This document shows, piece by piece, positions 36,590 to 49,065 of a stretch of 64,000 bases of DNA; the first letter of the stretch is position 1, and each line of letters opens with the position of its first letter. This stretch comes from Dromaius novaehollandiae (Eukaryota; Chordata; Aves; Casuariiformes; Dromaiidae), in contig NC_088112.1 of NCBI RefSeq assembly GCF_036370855.1, forward strand, positions 15,740,469 to 15,804,468. The letters are read 5' to 3'. The position numbers were made by a program, and so were the translations under genes. The notes beneath the pieces were generated by a model. That model ran no database searches. It worked only from the letters and a program-made list of their open reading frames with translations, and had not been told where the DNA came from.

Positions 36590-37200
36590 ATGAGGAGGAT
36601 CTTCTTACGAGCTGAAGAATCAATTAGAAACCCCGGAGTGAGCTAGATGGGAGCCAGGGGGAGGCGAGCCTGCAGACATGGAGAGAGGTGGAGGCTGGAG
36701 GCAGAGACACTCTGAGGGGGGAACAAGGAGGATTTGTGAAGCAAGATGGTGAGAAGAAAGAGATGGCTGGAAGACATCAAACCATTTAGTTAGGAAGAAG
36801 GCAGAGCTAATACATGAGAGAACGAATCTGCAGTGGGGGAATGGTCACTGGATGCCAGAGATGCTCCCACAATGTGAAGCAGGAGCAAAGGACATGGATG
36901 ATGGGAACGAGCTAAATATGGAGATTATCAGGCAGAGCTCTGGGATGGGAGCAAGTAGCAAAAACTTGAGGGGGGAGAAAATGAAGCATGAAAGAGTCAA
37001 AAATATTTGTAATGACGACAAGGAAAATAAGGCAGAAGAGATGGGGCTGGGAGCAGGCAGATAGCTTGGAAGTCACTGAGTGTCCAAATATGTTGGAGAG
37101 AGCTTCCTCCACCATGTTCAGACCAGGCCGTGGTTGGAGAGGACACACTGAGTAACAGGAGACAGGAGAGGGTAAGGCTTGGTAAAGGCTGTCCAAGGGA
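36590..37200. other. Purine-rich (G/A) noncoding stretch
   Basis: The + strand is strongly biased to G and A over about 600 bases, without being a simple tandem repeat. Open frames in it are Glu/Lys/Met-rich because of this bias. It may be the decayed body of the repeat beginning near 36,350. Confidence 0.45.
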
Positions 37201-37249
37201 AAGGCCTTCCTAGTGAGGAGTAGGGGGGATGAAATCTTAGCACTGGGAC

Positions 37250-37400
37250 AACCTTAATCTTCCCATGCTGTAAAGAGATATCATCCCCACTGTGCAGAAG
37301 GGGAAAACTGACCCCTAAAAGGCCTTATAACTTGTCTAAGTCAGGAAAGAAGGGGTCCTAATAGGATGAGAGGTTGGAAACTTGCTTTCTTGCTTACAGC
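37250..37400 (-). repeat. MIR-like relic (antisense)
   Basis: A phrase of the type ATCCCCACTGTGCAGAAGGG, then AAAACTGACCCC..., then ACTTGTCTAAGTCAGG follows the order of the antisense MIR core. It is diverged, with approximate limits. Confidence 0.55.
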
Positions 37401-38400
37401 TGAGCACTTGGCTCGTGATGAGGCTTTTAGGTAGAGAGCTCTGCATTCCTGACCGGCACAGAACAGGGCCTGGCACTGACTGCCAGGTTGTTTTTGTGTC
37501 TTGAGAGGCTCACAAAAGTCCCTCTATTGCTCAAGGTCAAAGCTGTGCAGAGGCTGGCAGTGCACTGTGGTTCTAGGACAGCCTTTTTCACACATAGGTC
37601 TGTGACCAGAGATAAATTTGCAGAGCAGCAGATCTCTGACTGCTGCCTCCAGCTTACCTGAGTTTCTCGTGAGAGGTTGCCCTATCCCTTGGGCACAAGT
37701 ACCTTTGCAGTGTATTGAGTTAAACAGCTGCCAGAACCAGTTTCTCCCTGGGAATGGCTATTTCTCAGGGAGATCTCCATTCATTCACAACAAACTAGCC
37801 CATGCTGAGCTGTGCACTGCTACCTCTGGACTGCTCCTCTCCTGCAGCTAGTCTGGGCATTTCCATCCCATGGGACAGCTTTGCACATGGTCCTCCAGCC
37901 TTTGAGACCTTGTTCATTCTTTATGCAAGTGCTAAGCACAGAAATGCAGAGGGAAGATGCAGTTCAGTACAGGTGAAGCTGTGAGCCCAAGTGACTCCTC
38001 TTATGTTGGTGATCTAAGGATCCTGCTGGCTTTTTGCACGGGAGAGCCTGAAATTTGTCATGTTTGCCCTAAGCCTCTTACCAACCTTGCAGCTTTGGCT
38101 GGCTCATTTCCCCATTTCCCCCTTACACTGCACCGGGCAATTTCCCTTCTGGAAGACAGTTTGCTGCATACAGAAGAGGGGACGCATTCTCCCTTGCTTT
38201 GTCCTTCTCGCTGTGACTCTGTCCTGGCAAAAGTGGGTATTAGACATCACTATGTCAGAGGTCTCCTCTTGGAGCTCCTTTCTGCAGGGAAATGACTGCT
38301 CCTGGAGAAGCAAGGCATTGTACGGTAGGCCTGTTAGATGGCTGTTTTACCTGGGAGCAGTTGCTGCAGGCAGTTCACCTTGCTGCCTAGCTTGCCACTG
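37401..38400. other. Intergenic DNA, no gene recognised
   Basis: Balanced base composition with chance open frames of 60-113 codons on both strands. No family was recognised. Confidence 0.5.
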
Positions 38401-40330
38401 AATTGCCAGCCCTGAATGCTGCAGAGCTCTGCCAGTGCCTGGCCTGACTAGCAGCTCTCCTCCAAAGCTGTGCCTCAGAGGCACCTTCATTTCCTCCTCC
38501 TCCTTGCAGCCTCCCTGCCTGAGGACAGCTGCACAAGCTGCTCTGCAGATGCTGCCCCAACTACGGCCTCCGTGGGAGCAAGGGATCTTCGAGAGGCAGC
38601 TAAAGTGGCAAGAAATGGCTCTGCAACAACAGCAGAGCGGGCAGCTCGGGGGGCTGCCTGCCTGGAGTGCCATGGCTGGCTGGCGAGCCGCTTGTCAGGG
38701 CCAAAGGGGCCGAGCCTTGTTTGCAGATGCACCGCTCTGTTTGCCCCGTTGCCTGGTGGCTGCTGTCATATGTTTATCTTCTTCCCTGGCTGTGCAAACT
38801 GCTGCTCCTTCATGCTGTAGAGTTCAGACGAGGTCCCGCAGCTCATGGGCTATAAAAAGTGACGGCCCAGCTGGTGTGCCAACTTCTGCTGATGCAATGG
38901 GAGTGCGGGACCCATGCAGGGGGCAAAGCTGAGGAGGAGTGACCCAGGCAGGTGGGCAGCGCCATGCACACATGCCACCAGGAGCAGCTCTGCTGACTCA
39001 GTGCCAGCGCAGGCCTGTGATTCTGCCCTTATGGCAGCCGTTGTCAGCAGGTGGCTTATGCTTGCTGGTCCCCTGAAGGGAATCTGCCCAGCCCCAACCC
39101 CCTGGGACGCTGCAGGTTCAGCTTTCCAGCTAAGCACCAAGCTCCTCTGGGGCTTGGGCAGCAAGCCGGGCTGCATGGCCATTCCCAATATTCTCCTCGC
39201 TGGGTCAGCCCCACATACAGGTGCCCTGTGTCCACTGGGTGTGCAGTGACGCCAGGACCATATGCACTTGGCCACGAGGGCAGGGAATGGCCTCCTCGTA
39301 TTGAGAGCAGAGTGGAGGAGGCCACGCTGTATCAGGTGCCACCCATTCACCGCAGGTCCTTCCTACCCAGCCCTATCTCAAGAAGACAAAGCCCAACAGG
39401 TCGGAGCGAAATGGGGAGCAGCTGGATGTGGTGGATGTCTCCTCTCGCATGCAGATGAAGCTGCTCACCGAAGGCCTTGCCTGCACTGGGGAGTGTTGGC
39501 AGTGCTGGGAACCCCTCTGGGCCTCCCTAAAGGCACCCAGTTCCTCCATGTGAGATGGCACTGTGCAAGACCACTGGCCTGGCCCCGTGCCACCGGAAGG
39601 TCCAGCTCCAGGAGAAGCTTCTGGCAAACCCGACCTAGCAGAGCTACGCCCCAGCATAGCTGCCTGTCCTGGGAACCGCGCTGCCCCGGACCGCAGAGCC
39701 ATGGGGCTCGGAGCTCATCGCCTTAGCTAATGCTCAGCCCGGGCCGAGCAACCTGGTGCTATTGTTCCTTTTGCTTCCCTCTCCTCCCGCCTCTGAAACG
39801 AGGGATTGTTTATGCAGGGTCAAGAAAACAGGATCCAGCGCAAAGGAGGGTGAGAAGCGGGAGGGCAGCGCAAGCCTTCCTGCCCGGGTCCTGGCAGGAG
39901 CAGTGACGTGAGCGCTCCGGAAGGAACAGTGAGTTCCTGCGGGAGCTGGAGACATTCCTCTCATAGCTGAGCGAGGGGCTGGCACGTCGCCCCCTCCCCT
40001 CCGCTGCACGAGCCCGTCTCCAGCCCGTCCCGCGGGGAGCCAGGCTATTCTTGAAGCCCATTTCCATGGCACGCTTCCAGATCTGTATTTCTTTTCACAC
40101 GAGACGGGGAAGCAAACCCCTCCCTGAAGCATTTGCCTGGAGGCTTCTTGCGTGTGCTGTACTTTTCCAGAGCCTCGCTGCGCCGGGCCCGATCGACGCA
40201 GGCGGCAGGAAAGAGCTTTGGGGGTTTACTGAGGACTTGCATAAGGCAGGCGGGGGGAGCGTGCCACAGGCTGGGGCCTGACTCCAGGTCCCCCACAAAT
40301 AAAGTTGTCCGGGTCTCTGTGTCCTTCGTC
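38400..40330. other. GC-rich intergenic block, no gene recognised
   Basis: This nearly 2-kb stretch is GC-rich and holds many overlapping open frames on both strands (up to 166 codons at 38850-39350 minus and 165 codons at 38435-38932 plus). Neither strand shows a domain I recognise or consistent splice sites. The overlap in several frames argues that composition, not coding, keeps them open. CpGs cluster near 39.85-40.2 kb. Confidence 0.45.
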
Positions 40331-41369
40331 TTTCTTTCTCTTGGTGTTGCTTATTTGGTGATTATGGTCTAAGTAGTATCCAGAAATCACACTGAAAGTA
40401 GAAAAAGTTACATAAAAGGTTCCTTAGTTGTTCATTGCATTTCACTCACATCTGCATTTGCAAACGTTATCCTTTTTGCAGCAATTTGCTTTCTCCCTTG
40501 GACATGCCTTATAAAAATGCTAATACTTTTTTGGCAAAAGGTACTTTGGCTGTTGTAGCAGTTGCAGAGCTGACAGCATGTCCTCCTTCCCTTCCACATC
40601 TGCCTTCTGGGGTTGGTCTTGGTCCTGCCAGGTCAGCTTAGCACCACAGATTAGGTTGATCTCTGTATATGGACATTTCTGCTCCGGATAGATGCAGTGT
40701 TGAGCTGTCTGAGAGTTTTTTTACCCACAAAACAGACACCAGGTCTCTCTGAAATGTAGTGCTTGAGGCTGAAACTGAAAGTTCGGAGAGAATTAGTCAC
40801 TCCTGGTACCCTAGTAACGTTGGCGAAAACCAGCCTCAAACACAACGCAGCTGAGTGTTTTGCAATTCCAGCAGCAGCCTCGCACTTCTCCTTATAAAGA
40901 GGGAGCTGGCAGAAAGGGGTGGGGAGGGACAGCTCTGTGAACATCAACTGTGCAAAGTGAGCTGCCAAAAAACGTCCCGGCCCCATCCCCCCTGGGGCGC
41001 GCTCTCCATGAACGTGCCCAGCTCCCAGTGTCGGCGTGGGGAGATGGGGCTGCTGGGAGCAGACGGCATGGGAAGAGCTGAGCGTGACTCAACAGCACCT
41101 TTCGCCCATGAGGTCCCGAGTGGTACAGAGGCTCGCTTGCCCAGGAGAGTTCATTTAGAAAAGAAGGCAGAACAGATGCAGCATGGGGAGGACCCCCATA
41201 TTCTGCTATGCAAACACATCCGAGTGATGTGTTTTTACCTTTTACTTCTTGCCGACTGCTCAGTGGCAGGCTGCCTTCACTCGGGCAGTCCTGTGCCTCT
41301 TACACCTGAGGACCTCAAAACAGGAATGAGTCCGCCAGCATCTGCCATGCCCTGTGAAGCAGGAGAACA

Positions 41370-41462
41370 GGAAACACAGGCCTGAAAGGTTTAAGTGACT
41401 TCCTCATGCAGCATCAGAAGCAGGACCATACTCTGGGAACCAGGTTGCCCGCTTTTGTTCCA
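41370..41462 (-). repeat. MIR-like relic (antisense)
   Basis: AAACACAGGCCTGAAAGGTT, TAAGTGACTTCCTCATG and GGGAACCAGGTTGCC follow the order of the antisense MIR core and end. Confidence 0.5.
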
Positions 41463-41898
41463 GGAACTGTTCTCCACCCTTGGGTGCTTTCAATATCCTG
41501 ATTATAAGCTCAGCTCAGACCAGAACAAAATCCAAGATCTGAAAATTTACTGTCTTCAGGAGGCCCTGAGTTGAGTCCCAGCTATTGCAGGCCCACTGTT
41601 GGCCAGAGTCTTCTCCAGAAAGTTAGACTCTCTTTGCAGTTTGAAGCTGCTTTTGTGCTTTTCCTCTCCCGGCCGTTTTCCGGCTTTGCTCCGAGCGCGG
41701 TGTGGGGGATGTGAGGAGCCGGCCGCAGCGTGTACTTGGCCAGCAAACAGGGAAGCAGCGCTGCTCTCCCAGGAATGCTGCGGGCCATTTTAACTCGTTC
41801 CAGATTTGCAGAGTTCACGTCAGTGCCTGAAATGAGAACTGTGCTGTACTTAACCACCGCAAAACATAGCAACGGCACAGCAGCACTGGCTCCAGCAC

Positions 41899-41928
41899 AA
41901 AAAAAAGAAAAAGAAAAAGAAAAAAAAG
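41899..41928. repeat. A-rich (AAAAAG)n run
   Basis: About 30 bases are nearly all A, with G every six bases in the central part. It is a short simple repeat. Confidence 0.9.
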
Positions 41929-44094
41929 TTTTTTCAGGCTTGCCTGGGCTTCGTGGTGCAGAAAAAGGCAAAGTTTCCAGGAAATAGAAGTTGGCCTGTG
42001 GTACTATTATAGATGCTCTGAAAACTTCCACTACTTTCAAGACAGGGTGACAGGCACTGCTGCTCTGCTCCTGGCAGTCAGGGGATGCTCCCTGCCCCTC
42101 CTGTACCCCGAAACAAGCTGTGCAAGGAGGACCGGGGCAGGGCAGGCAGCAGACAGGAGCTTTAATGCTGCCTCCTGTATGGCAAAGACCACTTGCAGTC
42201 TCCACTTCTGCTCTGCCTCATGCAGCGCCATGTTCAGCCGTGACCTCCTATCTACCATCATTTAGGCATAGCTTGGAGTCTCTGGTCCCAGAGTTTCTAG
42301 ACAGTCAAGGCATCTGCTGTCCTTCTCAAGTTGTGAGAGGATCAGGGGACTGGGAAGGACATCAGTTACTGCCCCAGTAGGAGGTTCTGCTTTGACCTTG
42401 CATTGGGGGAGGAGGGTTTGAGTCCTATTACCCATTCCAGGGCATCGAGGGCAAAGTCCCAGTGAGTTCTTGGGAAATGTGAATCCAGATTTGTATGTCA
42501 CATCTGCTGCCTGTCCACATAATAAGCCCAACCAGTCTTCCGTGTCTGACCATCCTGAATTCAGGAAGCTCAGAAAGGAAGCCCCAAACCCACATCTAAG
42601 GGAGACAAAGGTGAGTCCTTGCACCAGTACATGACCTCCCTTCTAACCATCCACCCACAACCCTGCAGCCTTCCTGGATAGAGCACTTTGCCTGGCACCT
42701 TGTACCAGTCCCAGCCACCACAGAGATCTCAACATTCCCTGTAAAGTTCTAGAGCATGAAAACTGAGATCAGAGGTACAGGAGAGGTCCTGGCTCCATGC
42801 AGTCTTGGCAAAGGAAAGCTATCATCTTCTGCATGACACGGTCCTGTGAGGAACTTGGGCAGCATTTTGGGCAACAGAGAAAACTGCCGAGATGAGAGTG
42901 TTGATGCAGATGGATATGTCAGGAAATGTAAGCCCTTACGCTGGATCTTGTCCACTGCTCCGGTCATTGTCCAGCCTCTGGTGTGGGACAGGTGGAAACC
43001 AACAACACATTCAGCTCTAACCCGCCTCATAACACTGTGCTGGGCAAGGCGGTAGAAGGAGTCCTAATGGATCAGCTGATGCCCTGCAGCAGGAGCTGAG
43101 GTTAACGCTATCATAGCTTCAAATGTTATTAATAGCTAGAAAAAGAGACAGTCCTTTAAATATCCACCTGCACAATTTGGTTCTCTTGACCATTCTGGCC
43201 ACATATTCTCAGGCTTGCTAAATGCTGCAGGATACGTTTCCTTTTATTGCTCGCAATTGACTGGCCATTTATAACTTCCACATCAGACTGTTGGTTCTCA
43301 TGTTTTGGAACAGCACAAAGGAGTGGGATGGATCGACTTTCATTCGTGCCTCCTCCCACATACCTTGGTCATACTACCTCCAGCACTTCCCCTTCCCACG
43401 CTGAATAAGCGTACATGTCATGGTAAGTGCAGCCCACAGTGCTACTTACCTTTGCTGCTTGACCTTTTTTTGGATTTCACCCAAGTCTGCTGTGCATGGC
43501 AAGGCCCCTTCCTGTGTGTGCTCTCAGTAGCTTGGGAGCAGTGCACAGTTCTGGGAGACATTTGGCCCAGCTGTGCCATCACTGTGTCACTTGCGTCACT
43601 GAAGAGCTCTGCTCTACGTGGTCCTATAGTCAGGTGTTCCTGGGACGTGAGGAAATGTGCACTCAAGCAGTTTAAGGCTTTCATAGCAGAAACCTAGAAG
43701 CAAATACAGACTGCAGAAAGAACTAGGGAGGAGAAAGCTAGGTTATGGCTCATGGACCCTACCTCCAAAGCCATACTGGAACATTAACAGGCCACCTAGA
43801 GTCTGCCAAGGAAAGAAAAAAGAGACAGATGCCTCCCTTCAGCCCAAATTCTGCAACCTGGAGAGGTAACCTCTTCTCTACCCCTGTGAACAGTCCTTCT
43901 CAGGGAAGCAGGGCCCCAGCCCAATAGCATTAACACAGAAAGGGACTGCTGAGTGAGTAGTGGGTATACCTGATTCATTAGTAAATATTTAGCCACTCTG
44001 TTAGACACTGCATCAGTGCAGAGGCCATTACAAAGACTGTGATGGGTTGCAATGATGTCAAACTGTTTTTCAGACAGCACATCACATCAACTGT

Positions 44095-44250
44095 GCTTAT
44101 TAAGGAGGTCAGACTCCATCACCTTTACACAGAAGAAAGCAGAGATTGAGTCATGAAGTCACTTGCACAAGATCATACTGAAATTCAATGAAAGAGAGCA
44201 AGGGAGAGGGAGAGAGAAATGGGGCCCAGCTCTCTTCAACACCACCTCTG
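44095..44250 (-). repeat. MIR-like relic (antisense)
   Basis: TTTACACAGAAGAAAGCAGA, GTCACTTGCACAAGATCATA and the following purine-rich tail follow the antisense MIR core 'tttacagatgaggaaac..acttgc.caaggtcac'. Confidence 0.5.
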
Positions 44251-45859
44251 TCAGGTCCCAGCATTGGCTTCCAGTGCTTTTGTCAGCTTCCCTGCACTTT
44301 AAAAACTTTCCCAGCACATTTTCTACCACCTTTTCCATTTCAAAGGACAGGCCATTAAATCATAGAGTGATGGAGTGACTCATGCTAAGCCAAAGCAGAA
44401 GTTGGTGTCAGATACCTTACACCGCTGAACTTCCAGCCCTGTGTCAGACTATTTCTGACACTACTCAGGTTTGCTCTGGAACCTGCAAAGGCAGAACATG
44501 GTAAAAGATATTTAAGAATGTAGAGTTAAAGAGTGTGTCTTGTGAGGAGGCAGGGAATAAACCCTGAATACTGCTTCATCTTATTTCATTTGGTCAATAT
44601 TTTGGCAACACTTCTGGCATTTTCTCATTCAGTGTCTTTTTCCACATGGAGAGAAGGAGTCATCATGTAATTTACTAAAGCCACTAACTGTCTCTTTTTC
44701 TCTTCCCACATTCCCTTTCATTTGTGGTTTTATACCTGCTCTCCACAATCCCTGCAAGTCTGTGGATCACTTTTAAGTAGGTAAGTGAGAAAACCAAGTC
44801 TGTTGTCACGAGGTTTAAGTTGTCTTTGCAGAGCCCCACACCCACCTTCCCTCGCTGGGAAATTCTGAGAGCTGCACGACCAGAGAAAAGTGGAAACCTT
44901 CCTTGCATCTAGCAGCCACCTTTACTAGCGCTACAACTGCTTTTCTGAACAAGGCTCCGGCACTGCTTCATGTCTTGACTCGGCAAGAGCTAGCTAACAT
45001 GATCTGCCGGCATCACGCCCCTGCAGCGCTGCAGCTTATGGGTAGGCTGCAAGTATGCCACTATTTTCATCATCATCTATGAATGGAAATTTTCTTTAAG
45101 CTCTTGTTTTGCAGCTCTGAACTTCCAGCAATGGCAAAGGAAGACAAATATTTGTCCACCTTCAAAGACAATGGGGTAAAATCTTGGGTGTAACTGGCTG
45201 CCAACGAGGACCGGATTAGAGGGGCAGTCTGGAGAGAAGGGATGCTGAGTGAATATTTGTAGTTTACTGAATGTTTGTAATGTCATCAGAGCATTTTTAA
45301 CACTGTTATTACAACATTTCTAACACTACCCCACTATTTCATGGCCTTGAGAGACATATGAACAGTAATAAACAACGTATCTTAAAGGTGTGATGAGAAA
45401 ATGTCATACTCTAATTTTCAGTCTAGTAGAAAGCTATGTGAGAACCCTAATAAATGTGATTTGACTTGTGGTTCTTTATCCTCTGTCTCAGCCTGTTATG
45501 TGGTACTGCTGTATACTGTCAAATTGCTGATCCACTTCAGCCCAGAGAGGTGGATGTAAGCCTGCACCCTCACAGAAGAAGACACTGTCCCAACTTCAGA
45601 GAGATTAATCTTGTCCAGCTTTGCTGGCACATTAGTTGAGAGGGTATTTTTAGTTTGTTTCTCATATGACATCCTCTAAAATAGCTAATGCAATATGAAT
45701 AAATAAATAGTTGCCAAGTTGCTTTAAATAAGGCTACCTTGGTCACAAGGTTCTCTAGAAGTAACTCCTTTCCTATATAGAAATCTTTTTCCAGGCTGAA
45801 TTTAAGGAGCTGGGACACTCATCTGCTATTTCTGGATATGGTGAGGCCAGACCGCTATA

Positions 45860-46140
45860 TGTGAGCAGGCTGTGGGCACTTGTGAACCGCCCAGCAGATG
45901 CTCACTGTGGATGTGGGGGACGAAGCGGTCCACCAAGTGGCCCTTGCTCTGGATGGGCTGCAAGAGTTCACGCTAATCCTCCAGGCAGCAGGTACACGGC
46001 TGTCTGTGTCCAGACGCACTGAACTCGAAGAGCATCTATTCCACCGAGCATGTGCCCCAGGCCAGGAGTAGGCATGCCAAGCCCTTGAACATCTCCAGGG
46101 TGAAAAGTGCCATAGAAATATCATCCTGTCATGTCCAGCC
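45860..46140 (-). pseudogene. Decayed coding-like stretch, family unknown
   Basis: Read on the minus strand from about 46,140 down to 45,860, one frame gives more than 80 codons with protein-like content and two in-frame TAG stops (and one TGA upstream of the ATG at 46113). The ATG is followed by a leucine-rich, helix-like part. After the second stop comes a part of the type ELLQPIQSKGHLVDRFVP. The frame is otherwise unbroken. It could be a dead exon or retrocopy fragment. I cannot name the parent family, and no poly(A) tail or splice sites were identified. Confidence 0.35.
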
Positions 46141-47305
46141 CAGTAAAACTCAGAGCTGTGATTGGGAGGCATCAGGCACTGATTACTCTGCAAGTAATAA
46201 CCGCGTTTATAATTAACATCTTCCCACTCCCCATATGCCTTTCTGCCATCTGCTGGGCTTCAGAGCACCCAATGCGACGGCCTCATGTGGCCAGAAGACC
46301 CTGGCTTTGTCAATCTCTGGGGGACAAACCCCCTGGGATCAGGGGTGGGGAACTGCCGGTGACTTCATTTCGTGTGGCCTGCCACAATGTAGCTTTTTTG
46401 AGTTTTTTTCCATGCTCTTATCAGATGACCTTTAGGTGTGTGTTGATGCATGTCTGAAAAGTCTGCGGTGGCCTCAGCAGGGACGTTGCCTTCCTTCCTG
46501 CCCACTCCTGTCCTGGGGAAGATTGGTTGCAGAAGGCAATAGTGGAGGGTGAAGGGACATCTGCGTGATATCATCTCCCTTCCTCTTACTGGGGTCTGCA
46601 GTTGCTCCAGAAAGCTACCCCACACTGAAACCTTTTCCAGAGCTTTTGACATCTTGCAAAATACTGCAACAACAGGAAAGCACACAGGAGCAGTATGAAG
46701 CTTTGTCGGGGAAGGGCCCTGGACTAGGTCACTGGAAGGACATGATCTTTCTGCCGCAGTAGCTGGCTGGTGGGACATCATTTTCATGCATCTAGTGTGC
46801 TAGTGTTTACTCCAGAGGTGAACCTTGAAATAAGAGCAGAGCTGTGTGTGTACCTGAATCTATCAGCTAATGTGACAAACCCATTCCCAAGTGACATAAC
46901 CTAAACTCAGAAATAAATTCTTATACTGGACCACGTGTGCTAGCGGAGAGGATTGTCAGCGCCAATCTGTCCAGGTAAATCCATGCCTAAGTTCATACTT
47001 GGAAAACTTTTTTTCCCACTGCCATAGCTGAGCTGATGGTTTGTTGGGAAAAGCTCCCCTCTAGTGGGTGACTCCAGCAGCTGCCGGGTGCTGAGCGCAG
47101 GCCAGGCAAGAGCTGCCACCTGATTCAGTGCAGAGCTGTAAAAAGTTCAAGGCAGAGGCATTTAATACACATCTACAGATGTCCAGCACAGGAGCGTCCA
47201 TAACTGGTAATACTGTTTCTGTAACATGATTGATGATAATGATGTAACTGAGCAGTTATTATAATAGCATTTTTAGAGCATTTTTTAAATCTTCCCTTTA
47301 CTTCT
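46141..47305. other. Intergenic DNA, no gene recognised
   Basis: Balanced composition with overlapping chance frames (up to 140 codons, minus, 46365-46787). A phrase near 47,057 (CCCTCTAGTGGGTG) weakly resembles a reversed CTCF core but deviates at key positions, so it is not called. Confidence 0.45.
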
Positions 47306-47770
47306 TTAAGAGTAAGTGGCTGTTAATCCCCACAGCACCTTGAGAGCAGAATTAATTGGTATTGTTACTCTCTTCCTACAGAGGGAGAAAAATGCTGATA
47401 AAAGAGGGGAAGCATCTTCTTTGGGAAAGTCATTTGAGGTCAGGATTCAGGAAACGCGGGAGGGAGTCTGGTCCGTCGCATCACTCTGCAGTTCTTTGCA
47501 AAGAGAAATTCCAGTGAAAATTTTTGTCATTTTGCAAGTGGCCCAAGGGATTGCATTCCCTGTCTGCAGTATGGGGATGAAGATTTGTGGAGTGCTTTGA
47601 GATCTATTGATAAAAATTGTTACACAAGAAGCTAAACATTATTATTATTACTACTGTGATTATCAGTGTTTAAGAAAGGGAGATACGGATTTTGTCCAGG
47701 ATCACACTGTGACAGGACCAAGAATATCAGTGCCTTACCCAGGGACTGAGCCTGGCTTCAACACACCACT
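47305..47770. repeat. Cluster of three MIR-like pieces in alternating orientation
   Basis: Positions 47,310-47,460 read as antisense MIR (ATCCCCACAGCACCTTGAGA ... GAGGTCAGGATTCAGG). Positions 47,530-47,665 read as a sense tail (CAGTATGGGGATGAAGATTT, GGAGTGCTTTGAGATC, then (ATT)n). Positions 47,680-47,770 are antisense again (TTGTCCAGGATCACACTGTG ... CAGGGACTGAGCCTGG). The cluster suggests nested or repeated ancient insertions. Confidence 0.55.
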
Positions 47771-48940
47771 CAAGCAAGGGTGTCTTGTGCACCCTTGCCT
47801 CTGCTCTTTCTCCAGCAGGTGTGCCAGCATTTATCCTGGAAGGAAATGGGACGGGGAATCATGAGGCCTTCTCCAAAACCACCTGCCAGTGCATGGGCAC
47901 CCCGAAGACCAGCAGTGTGTATGCAACTGCAAGAACTGGACTCAGCACGCAGACGTGCCCTGGGCAATAGCTCTGCTGCTCTGCTTGTGTAAGTCTTGTT
48001 CTGATTTCTGTTGATGTGAAGTATTGCACTGCTCCTCCAGTGCTTCCAGAGCTTATGGGGAGAGCAAAGACATGCAGAGGGCATGTTTCATTACTCACTG
48101 AAGTAACTCACTGGCCTGTTGCTCAGGGGATGTGGCCTAGTGTAACCTCTATCTGATGTCTGTGGCTAGACCATTGCTTAGCCTTTGAGTTAAAGACCAC
48201 ATCCTCCTGTCTGGTGCTGCAGCAGTGAAGACACGACCTACCCAGGCCTGGCTGGAACCTGTCCCTGTAGAAGGATTAACAGCGTGTGAGCAGGGCTGGT
48301 CTCCAAAGCAGTCTTCCTCCTCACTTCTTGCTGGGAAAGCTGTGGGCTGTGCCATGTGGCCGTAACAGCTGACTGCCTTGTGGCGCAGATGTTATGTCCC
48401 TAGAGCGGAGGTGTGAGGGTTTATGAGAGCAAAAGCTCTCTTTTCCGAAGGCTTTTGGTTCCATTCCAGTAACACATGCTGAGGGTTAGCACTGCCTGAC
48501 AGCTGTTTGGTGGTCTCGGTGTGAAATGAGCTGGTGAACCTCATCTTGGTTCCCAGTAGAGACAGATGTTCATAATTTTAAAAATCATTACCATGGTCAT
48601 TGCTAGCCAGACTGCTTCTTGGCAATATCAGGAGGTTCTGAGCTTGAATAAGCACTGAAGAATAAGCAAGCCTTTCCTCAGGTCAGGATCGATGCACCTT
48701 GGCTCCAAATCTGCTTGGGAAGTCTGCGCTTTTGCTGATATTGCAGCTGTGAAGAAGAACCAACATTATGAAATTTTAGCCTAATCAGGCCTTTTTGCAG
48801 AGTACGATACTGGTGTAGGAACAGCACCGAACTATGCTGGGACTATTTTAGGCAATGTGATGCCAGATAGCACTGTGCCTGCTCAAGACACTTGAGATGT
48901 TACTAGCCACTTGTCAACATCAGCCTTTCCCCCTGCTGAG
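47771..48940. other. Intergenic DNA, no gene recognised
   Basis: Overlapping chance frames occur on both strands at 47.77-48.1 kb. No repeat or gene was identified in the remainder. Confidence 0.45.
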
Positions 48941-48944
48941 TGGT

Positions 48945-49065
48945 CTGCTCCCTGTTTACAGGGGGAAACTGATGCACAGAGGGATTACAGTGACTTGACA
49001 AAAGCTGCACAATAAAAGATACAACCGCTGTCCGGCCAGTGACTAGAGCTTCATCTTCTGAACCT
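48945..49065 (-). repeat. MIR-like relic (antisense)
   Basis: CCTGTTTACAGGGGGAAACT, GATGCACAGAGGGATTACAG and TGACTTGACAAAAGCTGCAC closely track the antisense MIR core 'ttacagatggggaaactgaggcacagagaggttaagtgacttg'. This is one of the better-preserved copies in the window. Confidence 0.65.

Larger units (their letters stand above)
40331..45855. other. Intergenic DNA with old SINE relics
   Basis: No gene was recognised. An A-rich run with AAAAAG units lies at 41899-41928. A 207-codon minus-strand frame at 41582-42205 spans that run in antisense (Phe/Ser-rich part) and has no recognisable domain. MIR-like relics lie near 41.38 and 44.1 kb. Confidence 0.45.

Noticed and set aside
38435-39726. Overlapping frames of 111-166 codons on both strands
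   Set aside because: GC-rich composition reduces stop codons in all frames. No domain, splice pattern or promoter supports a gene.
41582-42205. 207-codon minus-strand open frame
   Set aside because: It runs antisense through an A-rich simple repeat and has no recognisable domain. Overlapping plus-strand frames of similar quality exist.
47050-47075. Reversed CTCF-like phrase CCCTCTAGTGGGTG
   Set aside because: It deviates from the consensus at a key core position and has no supporting context.
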